Origin: Chitinophagales bacterium
GTDB taxonomy: Bacteria; Bacteroidota; Bacteroidia; Chitinophagales; UBA10324
Reading direction: 5' to 3'
Assembly (NCBI GenBank): GCA_013816805.1
Contig: JACDDS010000016.1
Span: forward strand, 36,047 to 100,046
DNA: 64,000 nucleotides
Below the pieces are notes generated by a model. That model was not told the DNA's origin. It worked only from the letters and a program-made list of their open reading frames with translations, and did not search any database. A program made the translations under genes and the position numbers. Shown here piece by piece: positions 34,215 to 46,187 of the stretch. The stretch's first letter is position 1. Every line of letters starts with the position of its first letter.

Positions 34215-35939
34215 ATGAAATCAAAACTCTGCTATGCAATCATGTTTCTCTCATTATTTTCTTTAAAAGCAAATGCACAAGCGCCGGATTGGTTGTGGGC
34301 AAAAGGAATTGGCGGGATTAATAATGATGATGGTATCTCTATAGCCGTTGATGGCTCTGGAAATGTATTCACTACAGGTCAATTCGAAGGGGTAGGCGAC
34401 TTTGACCCGGGCTTAGGAGTATTTCAATTAACTTCTACTGTAGAAACCGACATTTTTATCTCTAAAATAGACAGTTTCGGAAATTTTATGTGGGCAAAAG
34501 CGATTGGGGGAAATAGTTTCGATATTGGTAACTCAATAATTCTTGATGCGTCAGGCAATGTGTATATCACAGGTTCCTTTAATGGTATTGTCGATTTTGA
34601 TCCCGATTCATTAGAAAACTTTAATCTTACCTCCTCTGGGCTGAAGGATATTTTCGTTTGTAAATTAGACGGTAATGGAAATTTTATGTGGGCAAAGGCA
34701 ATGGGGGGAACAAGTGACGATTATGGTCGCTCAGTAGCTGTGGATGCTTTCAGCAATGTATACACGACTGGTTCTTTCAAGGAGATTGCCGACTTTGATC
34801 CCGATTCCTCAACAAACTTCAATTTAACTTCGGCAGGAAGCGGTGATATTTTTATTTCCAAATTAGATTGGATGGGCAATTTTATATGGGCAAAATCAAT
34901 GGGAGGAACAGAATATGAAGAAGGTCATTCCATAGCTATTGATGATTTCGGCTATGTGTGCATTGCGGGTTATTTTTCTGGGACAGTTGACTTTGACCCG
35001 GATTCGTTAGGAATATTCAATTTAAACTCAGAGGGGCTTACAGACATTTTCATTTCTAAATTAAATAATTCTGGAAGTTTTTCATGGGCTAAATCTATAG
35101 GAGGGATAACTAACGATAAGTGCTACTCTATAGCTCTTGATGCTTTCAGTAATGTTTACGCTACAGGCTATTTTACCGGAATCGTTGACTTTAACCCAAA
35201 TGCAGGAACATTCAATTTAACTTCTGCCGGAGATGACATTTTCATCTCTAAATTAGACAGTTCAGGAAATTTTATTTGGGGAAAAGCAATTGGCGGAACA
35301 AGTGGTGACAGGGGACTTTCTATAGCTCTTGATGCTTTTGGTAATGTTTACACGACAGGAAGTTTTGAAGGCACAACTGACTTTGATCCTGATTCATCGG
35401 GAACATTTAATCTATCTTCAGCTGGAAGCGGGGACATGTTCATCTCTAAATTAGACAGTGCTGGAAATTTTTCATGGGCAAGAACAAGTGAAGGAATAAG
35501 TCTCGAAGAGGGTCTTTCTATTGCAATTGATCGTTTCGGTTATACACATGTTACAGGATTTTTGTATAGCCCTACTGTTTTATTTGATAACACTATTATA
35601 TCTAATATAGATAGTACTAGTGGTTACAACGGTGAATTCACTTCAGATGTTTTCATTGCAAAGCTTAGTAATACAATCACCGGAATAGAAAATGCACAGA
35701 ATACTAATGATATGAGTGTTTATCCCAATCCTGCCACCAACCATCTTACCATTGCCTTAGCAGATAACCATAAAAAAGTTGCAATTACCATCACTGACCT
35801 CACCGGCAAAATGATTTACTCCACCACTGCAACGCAAAAGACAGAAGTAAATACAACAGACTTTGCACAGGGAGTTTACTTGGTGCAGGTGCAGGCAGCC
35901 GATTTTACAGAAACGAAAAAGCTGATAGTAGTAAAATAA
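34215..35939 (+). CDS. Secreted seven-repeat SBBP-like protein with T9SS CTD
   Basis: 574 residues. The signal peptide (FLSLFSLKANAQ) is followed by seven repeats of about 65 residues ('FxWAKAIGGTSxDxGxSIAxDAFGNVYTTGSFxGTxDFDPDSxxxFNLTSAGSGDIFISKLD'). The DFDPDS segment may bind calcium. The CTD starts VYPNPATNHLTIA and ends KLIVVK. It is encoded opposite to the rRNA and lies between the intact 5S gene and the truncated 5S copy. Its stop codon is one base from the hairpin that also ends the rRNA transcript, so that terminator probably serves both strands. Confidence 0.8.
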   Translation: MKSKLCYAIMFLSLFSLKANAQAPDWLWAKGIGGINNDDGISIAVDGSGNVFTTGQFEGVGDFDPGLGVFQLTSTVETDIFISKIDSFGNFMWAKAIGGNSFDIGNSIILDASGNVYITGSFNGIVDFDPDSLENFNLTSSGLKDIFVCKLDGNGNFMWAKAMGGTSDDYGRSVAVDAFSNVYTTGSFKEIADFDPDSSTNFNLTSAGSGDIFISKLDWMGNFIWAKSMGGTEYEEGHSIAIDDFGYVCIAGYFSGTVDFDPDSLGIFNLNSEGLTDIFISKLNNSGSFSWAKSIGGITNDKCYSIALDAFSNVYATGYFTGIVDFNPNAGTFNLTSAGDDIFISKLDSSGNFIWGKAIGGTSGDRGLSIALDAFGNVYTTGSFEGTTDFDPDSSGTFNLSSAGSGDMFISKLDSAGNFSWARTSEGISLEEGLSIAIDRFGYTHVTGFLYSPTVLFDNTIISNIDSTSGYNGEFTSDVFIAKLSNTITGIENAQNTNDMSVYPNPATNHLTIALADNHKKVAITITDLTGKMIYSTTATQKTEVNTTDFAQGVYLVQVQAADFTETKKLIVVK

Positions 35940-35940
35940 A

Positions 35941-35971
35941 AAAACCCGGCCTTTTGCAAGGCCAGGGTTTT
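35941..35971 (-). terminator. rRNA terminator, bidirectional
   Basis: A stem of AAAACCC-GGCCTT with AAGGCC-A-GGGTTTT (one bulged base) and a 4-base loop, with seven T residues after it on the minus strand. It lies just after the 5S 3' end and just after the stop codon of the convergent T9SS gene. Confidence 0.8.
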
Positions 35972-35974
35972 AGG

Positions 35975-36086
<112 letters not shown>

Positions 36087-36118
36087 AAATCATTATCCCA
36101 ATAAATTGGGAACAATAT

Positions 36119-36144
36119 CTTGACATAATGAAAAACGGAAGTAC
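36119..36144 (-). promoter_or_regulatory. 23S trailer half of the processing stem
   Basis: TTGACATAATG, a short A-run and AACGGAAGTAC here are complementary to the leader at 39133-39156. The outer 11 bp and the inner 8 bp match perfectly around a small internal loop. The pairing would close the 23S precursor for RNase III cleavage. Confidence 0.7.
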
Positions 36145-36165
36145 TTGTACTATAATAAAAAAATA

Positions 36166-39070
<2,905 letters not shown>

Positions 39071-39132
39071 ATATTGTAAGTATCTCGCACTCGAATTGAG
39101 TTACTTGTTACTGTGTATTAATTAATTTAATT

Positions 39133-39156
39133 GTACTTCCGTTCTCAATATGTCAA
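39133..39156 (-). promoter_or_regulatory. 23S leader half of the processing stem, with boxA-like sequence
   Basis: Complementary to 36119-36144. On the minus strand it is preceded by AAGTTCTTTGACATATTG, which resembles the boxA-type antitermination sequences found before rRNA genes. The whole leader, about 39071-39301, contains no tRNA. Confidence 0.65.
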
Positions 39157-39308
39157 AGAACTTTATCCAGATCGCGTAATTCAGATGAGCTTATCTGATG
39201 TGGCTGACTGAAATGAACTGACTTAGGCTGGATTATGCCATTCTTCATCTATAGAAGAACCAGTTAACAAATGAACTTTAAGGGGATTGCTTTTTTAAAA
39301 GCGGGTCA

Positions 39309-39339
39309 CAAAGGTAAAAACATTTTTTAAAATTGCAAA
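39309..39339 (-). promoter_or_regulatory. rRNA promoter
   Basis: On the minus strand TTTG (39339-39336), a 19-base AT-rich spacer and TACCTTTG (39316-39309): a perfect Bacteroidota promoter. It gives the 23S-5S unit its own start about 230 bases before 23S. Confidence 0.85.
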
Positions 39340-39390
39340 TACCAACCAAAAAAAATTAAAAAAAACTGACTAAACCAGCTCCGGAACTAC

Positions 39391-41346
39391 TTAATATTTC
39401 TGCTTCAGCATTTGAATATACTCATCCGGAATTTGTAATCCAAGCCTTTTGGCACTTTCGGCATCAGAAAATGCTTCCCGGTATTTGTCTGATTTTTCAT
39501 ATGCCTGCATACGGATGTAATAATTCTGACTATTGAAAGAATCTGATCCAATAGCTTTAGTTAAATCGTTGATAGCCTGGCTGTAATTTCCTAGTACAAA
39601 ATAACTGTGACCCCTATTACCATATGCATCAATGAATCCGGGATCGTACCTAAGGGCAAGATCGTAATCCCTGATAGCAGAATCCGGATGATTGGTAATT
39701 CCAAAAAGGTTTCCCCGATTATTATAGTAACGTGCATTACCCGGTGATAATGAGATCGCCTTATTAAAGTCTGCCATGGCGCTGTCATATTTTCCTGCCA
39801 TGCTAAAAGCAATTCCACGGTTTATGCGGGAGTCCGCATTTTCCGGCCTTAATTTAACTGCATGATTTCCATCAATTATTGCTGAATCAATTTTATTTTC
39901 TGCTCTGAACAGGTCGCATCTGTTTATCAGAGCTTCCCCAAAATCAGGTTGCAGGTTAATTGCTGCGTCAAAATTTTTTTTGGCTAACCTTAATTCATTT
40001 AACTTTTGATAGTAAGAGCCCAAATCATTATATGCTATGGGCACACGCGGATAATTTAGTATCACATTGGTCCAAAGGGTTTCACTATTCTTCCATATCC
40101 TGGTTCTTTCGCTAGCCGCATAGGAAAGGAAGAACAGCCACAAAACAAAAACAGCAGCCAGACCCGTTCTATATCGGTAAATCAATGATCCGGAATCACT
40201 CCATATTCGATCTGCAAATACTCCAATTGTGATACAAAACCCTATATAAGAAAGATAGGAATAACGATCTGCAACTAGAGCACCACCTACAGGCAATAGT
40301 TGCAACACAAGGAAAATATTCACCAGGAAAAAAGCCATTCCGAAAACCAGTCCTGAAAATTTCCTCTTCCAAAAAATGAAAAGAAACAGGGCAACTGCAA
40401 AAAGAGGTGCTGCATACACCATCCAGGAATACCATCCATCTGATTTTTCCGGATAGGGATAATAAGCTGAGAGGCTGACAGGAAGAATAAATTTAATCAG
40501 ATAGCTAATTAAGCCATAAGCAGAAAACAGCAGGCGATCAGTTAAAGAGTAAAGTTTAATATCCTGCAGGGATGAGGATTCTTTCTGGGCCAGAATTGCA
40601 AGGCTTCCAAAAATAACAGAAATAATAAAAAATGGAAGCTTCTCTATCAATACCTGTTTATTGATTGGCCTTTTCCGGTACCAATCTATCAGTACCATTA
40701 CTACAGGAAATGTTACGGCCTGCGCCTTGGAAAGAAGTGATAAAAGGTACAGGCATATTATGATAAGATAGCTTCTCCAATGTTTGATTCCGGCATTAGA
40801 ATAGCCGATGTAAGTGAGTAAGCCGATAAGGTAAAAGAGTACATACAGCAGATCTTTCTGCGCACTAACCCATGCAACTGATTCTACGTGAAGCGGATGA
40901 ATCCCAAAAATCAGTGACCCAATACAGGCTGCAATCTTTTTGCCCGTTAATAAATAGATAAAATAGAAAAGAAGCACCGAATTGAGAAGGTGCAGCAACA
41001 GACTTACAACATGATAGCCAAAGGAAGTTTCACCAAAAAAATTATATTCTACTGCCTGCACTAAAACGGTAATGGGATGATAATTTCCCATTACATATGA
41101 AGAAAATATAGTCCCTAATTGAATATTTTTTACCAGTTGATTATTCAGTACATAACCTTCATCATCCCAATTTGTAAACCCATTTTTTAATGATGAACCA
41201 TATACCAGTATAACAGTGACAACAACTATTGCAATTACAATCCAATTCCTCTTTTCATTGCCTGCCCTGGGTATTTTATTTTTTTCGGATGACAGATGTC
41301 TTTTTCCATTTTTCCCTGCGGATTTGTTTTTCTTTTCAAAACTCAT
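39391..41346 (-). CDS. TMTC-like membrane protein with TPR repeats
   Basis: 651 residues. A Lys-rich cytoplasmic N-terminus (1-33) is followed by about ten membrane segments. The first loop has NWDDEGYV, the acidic motif of O-mannosyltransferase-like GT-C proteins of the TMTC type, and 'HPLHVESVAWVSAQKDLL' is a hallmark of that family. From about residue 435 there are six TPR repeats ('NRGIAFSMAGKYDSAMADFNKAISLSP'). It probably transfers a sugar at the membrane to proteins bound by the TPR part, which is inference. The last TPRs end 320 bases from the 23S gene. Confidence 0.8.
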   Translation of the reverse strand: MSFEKKNKSAGKNGKRHLSSEKNKIPRAGNEKRNWIVIAIVVVTVILVYGSSLKNGFTNWDDEGYVLNNQLVKNIQLGTIFSSYVMGNYHPITVLVQAVEYNFFGETSFGYHVVSLLLHLLNSVLLFYFIYLLTGKKIAACIGSLIFGIHPLHVESVAWVSAQKDLLYVLFYLIGLLTYIGYSNAGIKHWRSYLIIICLYLLSLLSKAQAVTFPVVMVLIDWYRKRPINKQVLIEKLPFFIISVIFGSLAILAQKESSSLQDIKLYSLTDRLLFSAYGLISYLIKFILPVSLSAYYPYPEKSDGWYSWMVYAAPLFAVALFLFIFWKRKFSGLVFGMAFFLVNIFLVLQLLPVGGALVADRYSYLSYIGFCITIGVFADRIWSDSGSLIYRYRTGLAAVFVLWLFFLSYAASERTRIWKNSETLWTNVILNYPRVPIAYNDLGSYYQKLNELRLAKKNFDAAINLQPDFGEALINRCDLFRAENKIDSAIIDGNHAVKLRPENADSRINRGIAFSMAGKYDSAMADFNKAISLSPGNARYYNNRGNLFGITNHPDSAIRDYDLALRYDPGFIDAYGNRGHSYFVLGNYSQAINDLTKAIGSDSFNSQNYYIRMQAYEKSDKYREAFSDAESAKRLGLQIPDEYIQMLKQKY

Positions 41347-41395
41347 ATAAAATCATTTCCTGGCGTCACAGATTAATTATTTACAGCGGGGACAT

Positions 41396-44299
41396 TTAAT
41401 TTTTAAAAAGAGGTACACAAACGAGAAAGTAGTCCTTATTTTCCTCTGTTTCGAACTCTTTACTACCAAGCAATTCACAGCGCTTGCGGATATTCTGCAA
41501 CCCAAATTTGGTAGATACGGTTACCTTTTTTTTCTGAAGATTGTTTCGTACACAAATCTTCCTGTCGTCTATCGTAAATATTTCCACTTTCAGCGGCTGA
41601 TCTTTGGAAACCACATTGTGCTTAACAGCATTTTCTATTAGCAACTGAAGTGTGAGAGGCGGAATTTTAAGGTTAATACTCACTTTTGAAACAGTTTTTT
41701 CTACCTGTAATTTCTCACCATGTCGCTGCTGCAATAAAAAAATATAGTCATTCGTAAGGTCCAGCTCATCTTTTAAAGTCACCAGGTCTACATCTTTAAA
41801 GGCGAGTAAACTTCTGAAAAAATCAGAGAGATGATCGATATAAACAAGTGCTGTTTTCGTGTTTTCTTCCACCAGAGTGGCGAGCGTATTAAAGCTGTTA
41901 AATAAGAAGTGAGGATTAATTTGTGTTTTGAGATTTTCCAGCTGAAATTCGATGCGTTCCCGGCTTAATTTTTCTTCCCGCGCACGACGCTTATCGCGCT
42001 CCTTAATAAAAAAATAAATTAGTGAAGCAACAAGAACAGAACAAGCCGCAATAAACCACCATGTTTTCCAGAATGGCGGGGTAATGGTAAAAGTATATAA
42101 CCCGGTAGATGCGTCTTCAAAATTACGATGTATAGTAGCCTGAACATTAAATGTATAAGTACCGGGAGGCAGCTCCGGATAAATAGCGCGCTCATCCTTT
42201 GTTTTGATCCAGTCCAAATCATGGCCCTGGAGCATATACCTGTAGATTACCTGTGAAGGATTGGAATTCCAAAATGAATGAAAGTTAAAAGTGACATGGT
42301 TCTGGTTGTAGTTAATGATATGCAGCTTTTCAAAATCAATTGGCGCCAGCTCCACCAACACCTCCCGTATTTCAATACGTGATTCATGTGAAAAAAGCAG
42401 AGAGGGAGTGTAATATTTTAAAATCCCGTGTTTAGTCGCAATCCAGATGTTTGAGAATTGATCTTTATTGTAAGAATTGAGGTTAGGTGAAATATCGTCA
42501 AAAACAGATTTTCCGCGATAGCTCCGAACCTGGTTGGTTTTTGTTTCCAATATATCTATTGCATCATTTTCCAATATCACGATATCTCCGTTTTCATCGG
42601 TAAGAATGCCGGAAATAGCAAGGTCACTGATGCCTTCTTTTAATCCGTAGTTGGTGAATTTTTTCCCGTCAAATTTAAAAATACCATTAGAGGGGGTGCT
42701 GAACCATATGGTACCATCCAGACCTTCGGTAATGGAATAGATGGTTTTAATTTTCAGGGTATCAAATTCTTCATAGGTTACAAAAATTTTTTCGTGCATC
42801 ATTTTCAATCCTCCGCCATCAGTCGCAAACCAAATACGTCCCTTGGAATCAATAAAAGTCTGGTAGATATAATTACTGTTCAGGCCACTGCCCTCGGTAA
42901 AATTTTGAAATGAAAAATCGATTTTCTTATTTAACAAAGCTTTCATTCTGCATTGCGTTACGCCCCCTAAAGTCGAAATCCAAACATTATCCTTATTTCC
43001 TGTAATCGAAAGCACGTTATCATTAGCTAACTGATCCTGTTGCGTGAATTGAAGAAAATATATGGAATGAAAGGGATTCACGAAAACTCCGGAATTAAAG
43101 GTTCCAATCCATATATTACCTTTTACATCCTGGTAGAGTGAAGTAATTACTGGTTGTTTTTCAGATTCAAGAAGCCTTACCGGCGTAACAATATCGTTAC
43201 CGCCTGAGTCACAGTTCATTTTGAACAAGCCTTTTAGGGTGGAGAACCAGAGATAGGATTGATTATCGTGCATAACTACACTGATTGCTTCAGTGTTAAA
43301 TGGTTTTTTTAAAGACATCCATTCAAATAGTGCAGGAAACTGATCAAGGCCTCTGTTGACTGATATGATCCAGAAATTCCCTTCATTATCCTGCTGGATA
43401 TCAGAAATCTTTACATTTTCATACCCTGTAGACTGATCATATATTAAAGGGTGATAGGAATCATGCATAGAAACACTGATTAATCCCTTGCCCATAGTGC
43501 CAACCATGAGCCGGTTATAACCCTGAATGGATAATGCACTTACGGCCCCATGATTCCAGTGATGGCTGAACGGAGGAACCGTAAAAATTTTATTCTGTGG
43601 ATTAAAATAGCAAACTCCCTCATCCTGCATTCCAATCCAAATATTACCTGACTGGTCTGATTCCAGGCACCTCACAATTTCATCAGGAAGTCCGTCTTTA
43701 GGAGTGTAGGTATTTAGAATAAATTTTCCACCCACAAAATTACATTGAGTAAGTCCGCCATCTGTACCCAGCCAAACCGTTCCATCCTTTGCCACTGTCA
43801 TTGCATAAATCTCGTTTCCGGGAAGTCCATCATTTAACGTTATGTGTCTTCTAAACTTTTTATCCCGAACGAAGAGCCCGTTTCCGTATGTGGCTATCCA
43901 TATTCTTCCGGATGGCTCCTCAATAATCCTGCTCACTGAAGCACCGTAGGAGGTATCCACTACAAAATCATTTTTCCAGGTTTTTATTGACCTGTGCCCA
44001 ATAGTTCCGTCATCAAAACCAATCCATATATAAATGCTGTCGCAGAAAAGGGAAGTAACGTTCACTGAAATGGTATCTGCAGAATTCACAGGGGAAAAAT
44101 CAGTGCCATCGAAACTGAAAAGGCCTCTGGTAGTACCGATCCACATTCTGCCATAATAATCCGTTGTCATTTTGTTTATCGTAACCGGCTGATAGATGGA
44201 TGCCAGCTCATACTGCCGCCAGATAGAGTATTGACAAAAACCAATATTGCTAGTGGATATAAGAATAAAAAACAGGATGATGAAGCATTTAAGCGGCAC
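41396..44299 (-). CDS. Sensor histidine kinase with two-component propeller (LytS/YehU type)
   Basis: 967 residues. A signal peptide (1-22) leads into a periplasmic double propeller of Reg_prop repeats ('GRMWIGTTRGLFSFDG', 'GTVWLGTDGGLTQC'; about 40-640). Then come a Y_Y_Y domain (about 660-725), one membrane helix near 748-767, a His_kinase domain with INPHFLFNSFNTL (phospho-acceptor His about 797) and a HATPase with IENAVKH and GLQNIRKRC. It has no receiver or DNA-binding domain, and no LytTR regulator is adjacent, so its partner is elsewhere. The signal is probably a glycan or envelope cue. Confidence 0.9.
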   Translation of the reverse strand: MPLKCFIILFFILISTSNIGFCQYSIWRQYELASIYQPVTINKMTTDYYGRMWIGTTRGLFSFDGTDFSPVNSADTISVNVTSLFCDSIYIWIGFDDGTIGHRSIKTWKNDFVVDTSYGASVSRIIEEPSGRIWIATYGNGLFVRDKKFRRHITLNDGLPGNEIYAMTVAKDGTVWLGTDGGLTQCNFVGGKFILNTYTPKDGLPDEIVRCLESDQSGNIWIGMQDEGVCYFNPQNKIFTVPPFSHHWNHGAVSALSIQGYNRLMVGTMGKGLISVSMHDSYHPLIYDQSTGYENVKISDIQQDNEGNFWIISVNRGLDQFPALFEWMSLKKPFNTEAISVVMHDNQSYLWFSTLKGLFKMNCDSGGNDIVTPVRLLESEKQPVITSLYQDVKGNIWIGTFNSGVFVNPFHSIYFLQFTQQDQLANDNVLSITGNKDNVWISTLGGVTQCRMKALLNKKIDFSFQNFTEGSGLNSNYIYQTFIDSKGRIWFATDGGGLKMMHEKIFVTYEEFDTLKIKTIYSITEGLDGTIWFSTPSNGIFKFDGKKFTNYGLKEGISDLAISGILTDENGDIVILENDAIDILETKTNQVRSYRGKSVFDDISPNLNSYNKDQFSNIWIATKHGILKYYTPSLLFSHESRIEIREVLVELAPIDFEKLHIINYNQNHVTFNFHSFWNSNPSQVIYRYMLQGHDLDWIKTKDERAIYPELPPGTYTFNVQATIHRNFEDASTGLYTFTITPPFWKTWWFIAACSVLVASLIYFFIKERDKRRAREEKLSRERIEFQLENLKTQINPHFLFNSFNTLATLVEENTKTALVYIDHLSDFFRSLLAFKDVDLVTLKDELDLTNDYIFLLQQRHGEKLQVEKTVSKVSINLKIPPLTLQLLIENAVKHNVVSKDQPLKVEIFTIDDRKICVRNNLQKKKVTVSTKFGLQNIRKRCELLGSKEFETEENKDYFLVCVPLFKN

Positions 44300-44403
44300 T
44301 CTATAGATTTGTAGAGGGAAAATTATTAAGAATTATAAAATTGATAATAAGGTGTTGTCAGGATATGAAACAGATGAGTCATTTATCATGTTAAACCAGT
44401 TAT

Positions 44404-45693
44404 TTAATAGGACGATTCGAAGGTTACATCTGCACCAATATCCTTTCTGAAATACTTGCCCTCGAATTTGATGATTTCCGCATTCCGCGCGGCAATCTTT
44501 ACTGCATCCTTTAATTTTCTTCCAAATGCTGTTATTGTAATAACCCTTCCTCCATTGGTTTCTAAATCACCATTACTGCGGTTGCGGGTGCCTGCATGAA
44601 ATACAAGACATTCGGACACATTCTGCAAACCGTCAATTAATTTTCCTTTTTCATATTCAAGAGGATAACCTCCCGAGGCAAGCACTACTGTAGCTGCGGT
44701 ATATGGTAATATCTCAACACTTTTTTCAGCGAGGTTTTGATTTGCAACGGCAAGTAACAGTTCAACCAGATCAGTCTTCAACCTTGGAAGTACTACTTCT
44801 GTTTCAGGATCTCCCATCCGGCAGTTGTATTCAATGAGAAAAGGTTCTCCCGACACTATCATTAATCCGAAATATAAGAACCCTTTGTAAATTATTTTTT
44901 CCTGCTGTAGTCCATCTATTGTTGGTTTAATAATCTTCTTTTCTATCTTTTCCATTAATAGCTCATCAGCAAACGGCACCGGTGATATGGCGCCCATGCC
45001 CCCTGTATTCAAACCGGTATCGCCTTCTCCAATCCGCTTATAATCTTTTGCCGTAGGAAGGATCTTATAGTGGATACTATCTGACAATATAAATACACTC
45101 ATCTCGGCCCCCTTTAAAAATTCCTCGATCACTACCTTTTTACCTGCACTGCCGAATTTTCCACCGAGCATTTGATTTAATTCCGTTTTTGCTTCGTCTA
45201 TGGATTCACAAATTCTTACTCCCTTTCCTGAAGCCAACCCATCTGCCTTTAATACCATGGGGATATTTTGCTTTTCAATAAATGATAATGCATCGGCAAT
45301 ATTTTCCATGGAAAAAGCTTCGTAATCTGCTGTTGGAATACTGTATTTTTTCATGAATGCCTTTGCGTAATCTTTGCTTCCTTCCAACTGTGCTCCGGCT
45401 TTTGATGGGCCAATAATAGATACCGCTCGAAACACAGTACTGCTTTCAAAAAAATCATCAATACCTGCTACCAGAGGATCTTCCGGGCCTACTACGATCA
45501 TATCAATGTGGTTTTGTTGCACAAAGTTTCCGATCCCTTCAAAGTCAGTGACAGCAATGGGGGTATTCGTGCCGTGTTTTTCCGTGCCTGGGTTACCGGG
45601 TGCAATAAATAGCTTAGAACATAATGGGCTTTGGCTGATCTTATATGCAAATGCATGCTCCCGGCCTCCGCTGCCAAGCAACAAAATTTTCAT
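44404..45693 (-). CDS. purD: Phosphoribosylamine-glycine ligase
   Basis: 429 residues. This ATP-grasp enzyme makes GAR in purine synthesis. Clear motifs: the N-terminal ILLLGSGGREHA and PGNPG, VVGPEDPLVAGI, VLKADGLASGKGV, the metal/ATP region EYNCRMGDPETE, and LASGGYP. The length is normal. It is on its own here, 104 bases ahead of the sensor kinase on the same strand; a functional link is unlikely. Confidence 0.97.
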   Translation of the reverse strand: MKILLLGSGGREHAFAYKISQSPLCSKLFIAPGNPGTEKHGTNTPIAVTDFEGIGNFVQQNHIDMIVVGPEDPLVAGIDDFFESSTVFRAVSIIGPSKAGAQLEGSKDYAKAFMKKYSIPTADYEAFSMENIADALSFIEKQNIPMVLKADGLASGKGVRICESIDEAKTELNQMLGGKFGSAGKKVVIEEFLKGAEMSVFILSDSIHYKILPTAKDYKRIGEGDTGLNTGGMGAISPVPFADELLMEKIEKKIIKPTIDGLQQEKIIYKGFLYFGLMIVSGEPFLIEYNCRMGDPETEVVLPRLKTDLVELLLAVANQNLAEKSVEILPYTAATVVLASGGYPLEYEKGKLIDGLQNVSECLVFHAGTRNRSNGDLETNGGRVITITAFGRKLKDAVKIAARNAEIIKFEGKYFRKDIGADVTFESSY

Positions 45694-46187
45694 TCTGAAT
45701 ATTTAATTTGTAAAGATCAAAATTTGATGACGAATATCCGAATGGAAGCTACTCCATCTGCGAAAATCCGTAATTGAAGAAATGCAGTTGCGATATTCAT
45801 AATATTGAATAATCATTGACAGGGCACAGGGAATGCTCAGTTGTAGCTACGAATATGTGAGGATATCCCAACTCATCATCGAATAACTTTACAGAAGGTC
45901 TTTGCTTCTCAATATTCCTTTCATCGTCCGCTTTCTCAAGCTTTTAATTTTCAACTTTTCTAACATTTTAATTTTTCAACTTCATCTTCAACCTTCCAAC
46001 CTCACTTCCTCTGCCATACTGTCTAATTTTGTATTAGGAACGTCTTTTGACTTACTTAATCCGGAACCAAAGCCTCGGATTTTTGAATTAACTTTGTCAC
46101 CCTTTATTTATTACAGTCATTCCGACGCGCCGATGTTAACAGTCCATTATAAGTTTACGCTCTGCATGACCTTTAAAAAGAATTAGC
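45694..46187 (+). other. Divergent intergenic region between purD and secA
   Basis: 494 bases with no gene I believe. From about 45940 there is a pyrimidine-rich imperfect repeat ('TTTTAATTTTCAACTT'). Two TAnnTTTG-like boxes on the plus strand, TAATTTTG at 46024 and TAACTTTG at 46089, are candidates for secA transcription, but neither has a good -33 box. Confidence 0.5.

Noticed and set aside
39071..39390. tRNA or 16S remnant upstream of 23S
   Set aside because: No cloverleaf and no 16S motif (for example the anti-Shine-Dalgarno end) could be found on either strand.
45902..46186. 94-codon open frame before secA
   Set aside because: It begins without a ribosome site in a pyrimidine-rich repeat. 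The product is low complexity and nothing in it resembles a protein family.
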